Shown here: in pieces, positions 1 to 5,346 of the stretch | How positions within the stretch are numbered: position 1 is the first letter of the stretch | Layout of the letters: every line of letters begins with the position of its first letter | Assembly: GCA_003489485.1 (NCBI GenBank) | Contig: DNMB01000142.1 | Span: 1 to 5,346 of the forward strand | Direction of reading: 5' to 3' | DNA from: Chitinophagaceae bacterium | GTDB taxonomy: Bacteria > Bacteroidota > Bacteroidia > Chitinophagales > Chitinophagaceae | DNA: 5,346 bases | Program-made: the position numbers and the translations under genes | The notes under the pieces: generated by a model | Seen by the model: the letters and a program-made list of their open reading frames with translations, nothing else | Told to the model about the DNA's origin: nothing | Database searches by the model: none

Positions 1-120
1 TCAGTTAATTACGCTTCATTTTTGCGGAGACTGAGGGATTGTAACCTACCCCTATTTTCAGAAGATTTTTAGCAACGTAAATTCTGTTTAAAAAAGCTAA
101 TTTTAGGAAAACCAACCTCT

Positions 121-567
121 ATGTCAAAGCTTACTTCTTTTGCGCTGACTATTTTTCTGGCAGCTCTTTTTGTATTGACAACTTCGTCTGTTCCTGCTCC
201 AAAGACAGCAAAGGCCCCCTCTACGAATTTATCCGCAAAGCAAATGTATTCGCTGGTAGAACAACAAACCGGAACGGAACTTACTTTCAAAGAGAAGGTG
301 GCTCTCAGGCTCTTCAATAAAAAAATCAATAAGTCGCTCGATAAGGCGGTGCCGCCCGGTGGTGATAAAAGTCATACGGCAGCCATTTTGTTGGCCTTAT
401 TCGTAGGCGGTCTTGGAATTCATCGATTTTACTTGGGATATACCTGGCAGGGCGTTGTTCAACTGCTTACACTTGGTGGTTTTGGTATTTGGGCCCTAAT
501 TGATCTTATCCGCATCATAACGGGTGACTTACAGCCTAAGAATGGCTCTTATACCTCCAAAGGCTAG
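121..567 (+). CDS. TM2 domain-containing membrane protein with N-terminal signal segment
   Basis: This gene encodes 148 residues, beginning ATG and ending TAG. Residues 5-22 form a hydrophobic segment ending in a small-residue stretch (SSVPA, 22-26), which looks like a signal peptide or signal anchor. A polar, Lys-rich linker follows (about 27-85). Residues 86-136 match the TM2 family: a first membrane helix at 87-98, the turn motif GIHRFYLG (99-106), then a second helix with the GGFGIWALIDLI pattern (119-130). The TM2 family is a two-helix hairpin with an (D/H)RFYxG-type turn, and its bacterial members have no settled biochemical role. The protein is therefore probably inner-membrane, with the linker outside the cytoplasm if the first segment is a true signal. 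The start is preceded only by a weak AGGA (105-108), normal for Bacteroidota. It stands alone, converging on the long gene that ends at 608. Domain identity is confident; function is unknown. Confidence 0.93.
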   Translation: MSKLTSFALTIFLAALFVLTTSSVPAPKTAKAPSTNLSAKQMYSLVEQQTGTELTFKEKVALRLFNKKINKSLDKAVPPGGDKSHTAAILLALFVGGLGIHRFYLGYTWQGVVQLLTLGGFGIWALIDLIRIITGDLQPKNGSYTSKG

Positions 568-573
568 AAAATA

Positions 574-591
574 GTGGTGGTTGACACCCAC
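574..591 (-). terminator. weak candidate hairpin between convergent genes
   Basis: GTGGTG (574-579) can pair with the CACCCAC at 585-591, leaving one bulged C and a five-base loop. It occupies most of the 40-base gap between the stop codons of the TM2 gene and the long convergent gene. Read on the minus strand the hairpin is followed by CTATTTTC, a short T-rich run, so it better suits the minus-strand gene. The stem is short and imperfect and the T-run has only four bases, so this is tentative. Confidence 0.25.
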
Positions 592-607
592 ATTGGCAAA
601 GGACTGT

Positions 608-3112
608 TTACTCGAGGATCTTTTCAAAAAAAAGTGGTCTGCCTGTTGGGGTTAGGCCCTCTACCACGACACGAAAACGCTTGGTTCGGTCGCTATTGTA
701 AAACTCGATGGGCAATCGACCTTTGTTGCCATTTAGAAAAAGGGCAGAGCGCCAGAAAAGTGTAATGCGGCCATCGAAGCTGTTCCGTAATTCGGGGCTA
801 TTGTCGTAGCGGATCTCGGGAAATGTCTGTATGCCGGAATAGCCTGTAAACGTAACGGCACTTCCACTATTTTGTTTGAGCAATTCTATCTTTTTGGTAT
901 AGATCGCCAGCGCACCGCCGGGTCCTCCGCCCTGGGCTGCGGCAAAACTGCTAAATAGTTTTACCAGTGCGATCTCTGCAGTAGGGATGGTCAATAAAAC
1001 ATCTGCATCTACTTCTACCTCGTTGAGGTAAATCACCATTGGAGGGTTTCCCATACCGCTGACGCTGGGTAATTGTCGATAAAAAATGCGATACTTCGTT
1101 GGATCATTTTGCATGTCGAACCCGCCTGATTGACTTGGGTTAGGGGGCGATTTTGAGTAGTCCGGGTCTACTACTTGAAGTCCCGGTATCCTAAAGCGGA
1201 TGTACTCGAAGATATTGTGGTAAGTGGTGGCTTCGTCGGTATTGACCAGGTCGATAACGCGCTCTACAAAAGCATCTGTCTCGAAAGCGCCTCGGGTGTA
1301 CTCTTCTTGGAGCTTCTCCAAGGGCGATTTTGTACGTGTCTTGATCGTTACTTCTTCGAGTGTTACACCCTCCGCTTCGCGAACAAGTTCGTTCATCTTT
1401 TGGAGCCAGGCAGTATCTCCTTGCTGCAAAGGAGTCTGCAGCGGCGGTAGGTTCGGTCGCTTCCAGTTGGATGCTGCCACCAGTGAGGGCAGCGATGTCG
1501 CATCGAGTCTAATGTCAATAGCTCTTGATTTTTTTGGTGCCCGGTGCTCTGCGAAAATAAATCGTGCCGGGCCAAAGAATAGTATCGAGTCAATGCTAAA
1601 TCGACCTGCTTGATCTGTTTCTGTAAATAAAATATTATTGCGAATCCGAGGGGCCGATAATACGGCAATTAGTTTTGCATTGGCGAGTGGTTGGCGGGTA
1701 TCTTTAAAGAAGGCTTGTCCCTTAATGGTAATGTACCCTTTTTTATCGGTACTCTTGATCGGTAGCGATACCAGAGGAGTGGGGGAGTCATTTTTTGAAG
1801 AAGTCAACATCAGCAGGTCGAGTCCGACACTGGCACTGTCGGCCGTGGTATTAAAATACCAATCTGGTCGAACTACTTCTTCTTTTAATTCGAAAAGCAG
1901 AAGACTTTGTGCCACGAGCGTGGAGCGACCATAACGACCACCGTCAAGGTCCGCATCGGTAACGGCTATCGATATGCTGCCTTGCAATGAATCGGGCCAT
2001 TGCAGTATCCATTTATTTTTTGCCTTGCGTGCTAACGAGATCGTATCGGTTTGCAACGAGAAGGTCGATCGGTATTCATGATTGTTGACAAAGACGTTTC
2101 GGGCTGCAATAACACCACCACTGCTGTCTGTAACAGTGATAGTTAAAATGCCAGAAGCGAGTTGTTTTGTTCTAAGCACGCCTTGCAGGGTATTGACCTT
2201 CGGGGAAAGCGGTAACCGAAATACCTCTTGCTCCTCCATTACTCCGGTAAGCCATCTTCCTCGCAAGAGCGGATTCTTTTCGGAACTGGTCAGTTCAAAT
2301 AAAAATCCCTCGGGATGATCGATCAATGAGAGAACGTTACCGGTCGGTCTTACCGCCCCTAGCGACTGGCGTCTTACACTCCCATCCTCTACCCATTGCG
2401 CGTAGTAGGTCTGTCCGGGTTCGGGGCGTAGATAAAATTCTCCCATGCCTTGGTGCCAGGTTGAAAACGAGGTAATGATGTTGCCTTGCGCATTTTGGAT
2501 AGTGCCCGATAGTGTCGCGGGCATTCCACGGTTATCGAGGGCCTTAAATGCTATATGTGATTCGATACCCTCTACCAGAGAGCCGCTTTCGGCATAAAAG
2601 AAAAGTTGACTGTTTGCTGCTGTGGCGGTATTTGATCGCGGCGGCGTCTCTTTTCCAATAACGTATACGAGGGTTTGAAAAGGAATCAGGCTCGACTCAT
2701 CGGTAAAGCCCCGAATATAATACCAGCCCGTAGCACAGTTGGTGGGTAGTATGAATTGTCCGCTGGTAACGCCCAGCGCTACTGGAAACTGATGGCGCAA
2801 GCAAAGTGAATCTTCTTTCCATAATTCCGCTTGCAAGGTAGAGCCCACCGGTGTGGCTTCGGGAGCGCTCAGGTAGGCATTGAACCAGATGGTTTCGCCT
2901 CTTGCATAGACCGAACGGTCAAGTTGCAGAAGGATCTTTACTTGCTGCGAAGATCTCAATGTAGGGTTTGACACGGCAGCGTTCGGTAAGGAGGGCGATT
3001 GCGCATTCAGCCTGCCCGCGGGCATCGCCAGTAAGAGCATCACAAGCGCAAAGAGTGTCCTGTAATATTTGAAAACCAAAGGTATAGTGCCCAGATACGT
3101 TCTTCTGATCAT
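608..3112 (-). CDS. large exported protein: MG2-like N-terminal half, regulatory-like beta domain, TonB-receptor plug-like domain
   Basis: The product is 834 residues, ATG to TAA. A long basic n-region precedes a hydrophobic core (20-30), with probable signal cleavage near LNA/QSP (37). Residues about 58-152 resemble a macroglobulin MG2 domain, with the phrase LDRSVYARGETIWFNAYL and later YYIRGFTDE. Further beta-rich, MG-like segments run to about 440. Residues about 458-535 look like a carboxypeptidase-regulatory/peptidase-associated beta sandwich (ITIKGQAFFKDTRQPLANAK, then TDQAGRFSID). Residues about 585-742 resemble a TonB-dependent receptor plug: VTLEEVTIK, IPGLQV, PPMVIYLNEVEVDA, and a Gly-rich AAQGGGPGGALAIYTKK. 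The last 90 residues are beta-rich, and there is too little sequence for an outer-membrane barrel. No thioester motif (GCGEQ type) is seen, so it is not a trapping macroglobulin. Proteins of this layout and size are common in Bacteroidota and probably sit in the periplasm or at the outer membrane; their role is not established. The next Met lies inside the signal core, supporting this start. Confidence 0.9.
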   Translation of the reverse strand: MIRRTYLGTIPLVFKYYRTLFALVMLLLAMPAGRLNAQSPSLPNAAVSNPTLRSSQQVKILLQLDRSVYARGETIWFNAYLSAPEATPVGSTLQAELWKEDSLCLRHQFPVALGVTSGQFILPTNCATGWYYIRGFTDESSLIPFQTLVYVIGKETPPRSNTATAANSQLFFYAESGSLVEGIESHIAFKALDNRGMPATLSGTIQNAQGNIITSFSTWHQGMGEFYLRPEPGQTYYAQWVEDGSVRRQSLGAVRPTGNVLSLIDHPEGFLFELTSSEKNPLLRGRWLTGVMEEQEVFRLPLSPKVNTLQGVLRTKQLASGILTITVTDSSGGVIAARNVFVNNHEYRSTFSLQTDTISLARKAKNKWILQWPDSLQGSISIAVTDADLDGGRYGRSTLVAQSLLLFELKEEVVRPDWYFNTTADSASVGLDLLMLTSSKNDSPTPLVSLPIKSTDKKGYITIKGQAFFKDTRQPLANAKLIAVLSAPRIRNNILFTETDQAGRFSIDSILFFGPARFIFAEHRAPKKSRAIDIRLDATSLPSLVAASNWKRPNLPPLQTPLQQGDTAWLQKMNELVREAEGVTLEEVTIKTRTKSPLEKLQEEYTRGAFETDAFVERVIDLVNTDEATTYHNIFEYIRFRIPGLQVVDPDYSKSPPNPSQSGGFDMQNDPTKYRIFYRQLPSVSGMGNPPMVIYLNEVEVDADVLLTIPTAEIALVKLFSSFAAAQGGGPGGALAIYTKKIELLKQNSGSAVTFTGYSGIQTFPEIRYDNSPELRNSFDGRITLFWRSALFLNGNKGRLPIEFYNSDRTKRFRVVVEGLTPTGRPLFFEKILE

Positions 3113-3164
3113 TGGTGTAAAGTTCGGGAATTTGTAAGGGCGCTGAACCAGGGCTTCATCGACG

Positions 3165-3191
3165 TTTGAAAAACATTTAATTTTATATTTA
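3165..3191 (+). promoter_or_regulatory. possible Bacteroidota-type promoter for the small exported protein
   Basis: TATATTTA at 3184-3191 matches five of the six fixed positions of the Bacteroidota -7 element TAnnTTTG. TTTG at 3165-3168 resembles the -33 element. The gap between them is 15 bases, shorter than the usual 19 or so, so the pairing is doubtful. Transcription starting about 3196-3199 would leave ATG 3198 with almost no leader and would favour the ATG at 3213. The A/T-rich stretch could instead simply be spacer composition. Confidence 0.22.
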
Positions 3192-3212
3192 ATTGCAATG
3201 CAAGAAAAAAAT

Positions 3213-3593
3213 ATGAAAAAGCTATTTTATCTCTCTTGGGCTATCTCGCTGTTGCCACTTTTTTCTTTTCAGTGCAGTGTTGAAACCCTATACCCCGAGT
3301 TTACCGGAAGGGTAGAGCTTGAAGGCATCTGCGGGCGAACGGTGGTGTCCGTAATTTCTGGCGATCTGGCCGATCTTCCGCCCAACACCTATGCAGCTTC
3401 TTGGCAAGACCCATCTACGGGTATCACCTATCAAAATGTTTTTTTGATCGCAAATCCTTGTCAAGTACAGCGGGTATTGAGAAGAGACGATGTCATTACT
3501 TTTCGGATTCATCCGCAACCCGATTTGTCTTGCATAACTTGTATGGCCTATTCTCCTGCTCCCATTCAGAAATTACCGATTGAGGTTTTTTGA
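3213..3593 (+). CDS. small exported protein with five cysteines (possible lipoprotein), unknown function
   Basis: The gene encodes 126 residues from the ATG at 3213; an in-frame ATG at 3198 would add MQEKN. I prefer 3213 because it begins MKKLF, a classic signal n-region, and directly follows an A-rich run (GAAAAAAAT). The hydrophobic core (residues 4-18) leads to FSFQC, so Cys21 could be a lipidated cysteine, but Gln at -1 is atypical of a lipobox. The mature part is short and beta-rich: GRVELEGICGRTVVSVISG, then a SWQDPSTGITYQNVF stretch, NPC, and the C-terminal SCITCMAYSP. Cysteines are at 21, 40, 83, 107 and 110; the CxxC and spaced pairs suggest disulfides or metal binding outside the cytoplasm. 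I recall similar unnamed short proteins in Chitinophagales, but I cannot name a family. It is divergent from the long gene at 3112 and convergent with the next gene. It is clearly protein-like; function is not inferable. Confidence 0.85.
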   Translation: MKKLFYLSWAISLLPLFSFQCSVETLYPEFTGRVELEGICGRTVVSVISGDLADLPPNTYAASWQDPSTGITYQNVFLIANPCQVQRVLRRDDVITFRIHPQPDLSCITCMAYSPAPIQKLPIEVF

Positions 3594-3666
3594 GCTGATC
3601 TTCATAGGTGATATTTACCTTATTGCTATACTACTTGCAGCAATGGCGTCGCCGGTTCTCTCCCGC

Positions 3667-3685
3667 TGGTTATTCAAACCATTTT
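3667..3685 (+). terminator. candidate intrinsic terminator of the small exported protein gene
   Basis: TGGTT (3667-3671) pairs with AACCA (3677-3681) around a five-base loop, followed at once by TTTT (3682-3685). It lies about 75 bases after the stop codon at 3591-3593 and just before the convergent gene's stop. The stem is only five pairs, two of them G-C, so it would be a weak terminator. It is nested within wider inverted repeats of the same spacer. Confidence 0.3.
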
Positions 3686-3701
3686 CCGGTCTTTTATGCT
3701 G

Positions 3702-4862
3702 CTAATCTTTGATCTCTACCACCAGCAAATAAGAGGGTAGCGAAGGCAGTTCTTGCAGCCGATCAATCCATTGTTGCTGTATGCTTTTCTTTATGTTGCC
3801 CGAGCGCTTGTACTGCTCAGGGCTGCACAAGCATCCCAGCGAAGGCGTTAAAGGATAATAGGGCTCGTTCTTGTAATAAACAGCAGGAATGGCCGTGCCG
3901 TGGGCGATGATCTCGCTTCGACCCAGCTGGCCGGCCGTAAATGATTCCCATAGGCCGGGTAGGGTGGCATACGGGCCCAGCAAGGCAGCATACTGCGATC
4001 TTGCATGGGTGGTATCGGTAAAGAACATGCCGGTGTTTCCTGTCTCGTAGGGCATAACCAGCTGCAGATTCGTAGTGGGCCCGATCCATGCATTCGTGCT
4101 GCTGGCCAGTCCTACAATCTTGTACAATCCTTGGGGCGTATTGCCATTGGTCAAAAAGTAAGGAAGGTTGGTGACAGAGCGTGCCAATTGCGGATAGCGA
4201 GCTATCTGTTGCCGCTTATTCTTTATCCAGTTGCCAACGCTGTCTCTTATGAGTAAAAAACCGGGTTTATCTCGGTTGCGGTACTGTACACTAACGATGA
4301 GCGATTGGCCGGGCAATAGCGGGTTTTGCATAAGCGCATCGAGTGTGATCGAAGAGGGCTTTTGTAAGCTCCATTGTTCAAACGCCTGGTAATAGGGAGA
4401 TGCATAAAAAGGATCGCTTTCAGCAAAAGGTACGTTACCCGAGTCCATGCCTGCGGCCTTGAGATGCACTAGTAAAAGGGCTTTTATTTTTTCGGTTTTC
4501 GCAAAAGGCAGTAGTTGTTGTAACGATAGAATATCTTGGCCCGGATACAAACTGTACCAGGTTTGCAGCAGTGTCCACTGCAGATCGGCGTTTAGTTGCG
4601 AAAAGTGTTGAGTGAACTCGGGCCATCGTTCGTTGAATCCTGCGGGTCGGTATTGCATTAGCTCCATGGCCCAACCTGCCGATCGCCAGCGAGCAGCTAC
4701 ACTATCGTGAAAGGGCAATCGCACGGTCAGATCGACCATATTCTTTAGCTCGCGTGTCTTGCTGTGTTGTGCTTGCCGCTGCGTAAACAAACGGACTTGT
4801 TGTGCGGGGCAGGTGCCGGCCCAGCAATAAATAGCGAAAAGGAGAAGGAAGACGGGTTTCAT
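3702..4862 (-). CDS. exported protein with probable divergent YkuD-like (L,D-transpeptidase-type) C-terminal domain
   Basis: The product is 386 residues, ATG to TAG. Residues 1-20 are a signal peptide (hydrophobic core VFLLLFAIYCWAG, cleavage near CPA/QQ). Residues 21-180 are mostly helical, Gln/Leu-rich and of unknown fold. From about 185 the sequence becomes beta-rich: SLIVSVQYRNRDKPGFLLI, then TNGNTPQGLYKIVG (238-251), resembling the TPxGxF-I strand of YkuD proteins. IIAHGT follows (318-323), then TPSLGCLC (339-346). The YkuD catalytic signature is a His followed some 14-17 residues later by (S/T)xGC with Arg or Asn close behind. Here His321 and Cys344 are in the right order, but the gap to Ser341 is 19 residues and Cys346 replaces the usual basic or polar residue. 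YkuD enzymes form or trim 3-3 cross-links in peptidoglycan or attach proteins to it; activity here is inference. The ATPase gene ends 34 bases upstream on the same strand, so co-transcription is possible. The alternative is an unrelated Bacteroidota-specific exported protein. Confidence 0.85.
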   Translation of the reverse strand: MKPVFLLLFAIYCWAGTCPAQQVRLFTQRQAQHSKTRELKNMVDLTVRLPFHDSVAARWRSAGWAMELMQYRPAGFNERWPEFTQHFSQLNADLQWTLLQTWYSLYPGQDILSLQQLLPFAKTEKIKALLLVHLKAAGMDSGNVPFAESDPFYASPYYQAFEQWSLQKPSSITLDALMQNPLLPGQSLIVSVQYRNRDKPGFLLIRDSVGNWIKNKRQQIARYPQLARSVTNLPYFLTNGNTPQGLYKIVGLASSTNAWIGPTTNLQLVMPYETGNTGMFFTDTTHARSQYAALLGPYATLPGLWESFTAGQLGRSEIIAHGTAIPAVYYKNEPYYPLTPSLGCLCSPEQYKRSGNIKKSIQQQWIDRLQELPSLPSYLLVVEIKD

Positions 4863-4896
4863 GGTGCGGAATCAGTCCGTAAGTTATTGCGCGTTA

Positions 4897-5346
4897 TTAA
4901 TATAAAAACCCAAACGCCCAAAGAGGTAAAATTTCTTTGGCGCCAGTTTCAATGCCATCCTTCACAATCCAAGAGTTGGGGGTTGATTTTATTTGCTGTT
5001 TTTTCTTAGCACTGCCTCCTATTTCAAAGGTGTATTGACTATCTACAAGAAAATCTCCCTTTTTGGGTGCTTCCAGTTGGTGCTTGGGATTGAGCATAGC
5101 GTGAAAAAAAGTTTCTCGTACACTGCCAGGGTTGGCGTTTTCTTTGGCCAGTGCAGATAAGAGCGTTGTGTTTTGTAAAAATATTTTTTCGGGCTTTTGA
5201 AGGGTTGCGGTACTCTTTCCTGCCGGGTAAAGGAGTGAAATAATTTTTGCCTGCTCTAAATAGTGCAAATAGGCGTTGATTGAATTTCTGTGTATCTGAG
5301 TTTTTTCACCCAGTTCCTTGATGTTGGGCTTAAACGGCACCTGCCC
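4897..5346 (-). CDS. AAA/DUF4143-type ATPase, C-terminal part (5' end beyond window)
   Basis: The frame is open from the window edge (5346) to TAA at 4897-4899, giving 149 visible codons after an unseen N-terminus. An in-frame GTG at 5338-5340 is not a credible start, because the frame continues upstream (Gly-Gln) and the sequence enters mid-domain. Visible parts are a winged-helix-like segment (PNIKELGEKTQIHRNSINAY, then LHYLEQAKII), followed by LQKPEKIFLQN, RETFFHAML, the KGDFLVDSQYTFEIGG core and the typical C-terminal end LPLWAFGFLY. This is the DUF4143 region that follows an AAA+ (P-loop) domain in a widespread family of about 380-400-residue bacterial and archaeal ATPases. The KGDFLVD...FEIGG stretch resembles the D...E core of nuclease-like folds, though activity is unproven. 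The Walker motifs, if present, lie outside the window. The C-terminus appears intact. These genes are often found as isolated accessory genes; nothing here shows a partner. Confidence 0.9.
   Translation of the reverse strand, partial: GQVPFKPNIKELGEKTQIHRNSINAYLHYLEQAKIISLLYPAGKSTATLQKPEKIFLQNTTLLSALAKENANPGSVRETFFHAMLNPKHQLEAPKKGDFLVDSQYTFEIGGSAKKKQQIKSTPNSWIVKDGIETGAKEILPLWAFGFLY

Noticed and set aside
1..72. Plus-strand frame open from the window edge to TAG at 70-72, possibly the end of an upstream gene
   Set aside because: Only 23 codons are visible, with no recognisable motif; an open stretch this short is expected by chance.
55..85. TTTT (55-58) and TAAATTCT (78-85) as a Bacteroidota promoter for the TM2 gene
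   Set aside because: The 19-base spacing fits, but both elements miss the distinctive G, and the -7 element also misses a T; too weak to annotate.
574..765. Plus-strand open frame of 63 codons after the TM2 gene
   Set aside because: It mostly overlaps the C-terminal coding region of the long minus-strand gene, and the translation has no protein-like pattern.
1224..1613. Plus-strand open frame of about 129 codons inside the long minus-strand gene
   Set aside because: It is Ser/Arg-rich with no domain or signal, lies wholly inside a convincing coding frame, and has the composition of an antisense shadow.
3113..3197. Search for a minus-strand promoter of the 834-residue protein in the divergent spacer
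   Set aside because: No TAnnTTTG-like element with a suitably spaced TTTG was found on that strand; the promoter cannot be placed.
3594..3701. Possible tRNA or small structured RNA gene in the convergent spacer
   Set aside because: The spacer has inverted repeats but no cloverleaf arms, T-loop consensus or 3' CCA pattern.
4867..4879. CGGA/TCCG hairpin in the 34-base gap between the ATPase gene and the YkuD-like gene
   Set aside because: The stem is only four pairs with no T-run on the minus strand, so it does not support a terminator or regulatory element.

Overview
The window looks like chromosomal DNA from a member of the Bacteroidota, probably of the Chitinophagales type. The reasons are the protein types present: a large exported protein joining a macroglobulin-like front half to a TonB-receptor-plug-like back half, a small Cys-rich exported protein of a kind I associate with this phylum, a TM2 protein with an added signal peptide, and an AAA/DUF4143-type ATPase. 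Start codons also lack strong Shine-Dalgarno sequences and sit behind A/T-rich leaders, as is usual in this phylum. No RNA gene, CRISPR array, insertion sequence or phage module was seen. The phylum assignment is inference from protein character only.

Layout: 1-120 holds no supported gene. 121-567 (+) is a TM2-domain membrane protein. It converges, with a 40-base gap, on 608-3112 (-), an 834-residue exported MG2-like/carboxypeptidase-regulatory-like/plug-like protein. A divergent spacer of about 100 bases separates that gene from 3213-3593 (+), a small exported protein with five cysteines. A 108-base convergent spacer with inverted repeats follows, then 3702-4862 (-), a 386-residue exported protein. 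I read its C-terminal half as a divergent YkuD-type (L,D-transpeptidase-like) domain. Behind it on the same strand, 34 bases upstream, is 4897-5346 (-), the C-terminal part of an AAA/DUF4143-type ATPase whose start lies beyond the window.

Four of the five genes encode products with an N-terminal export signal, so this is mainly a cell-envelope neighbourhood. Alternating strands mean that only the last two genes could share a transcript, and nothing shows that the five form one pathway. The most interesting points are the atypical HGT...SLGCLC active-site pattern in the 386-residue protein, the small Cys-rich protein with an imperfect lipobox, and a possible overlooked 41-codon hydrophobic reading frame in the 3580-3705 spacer.
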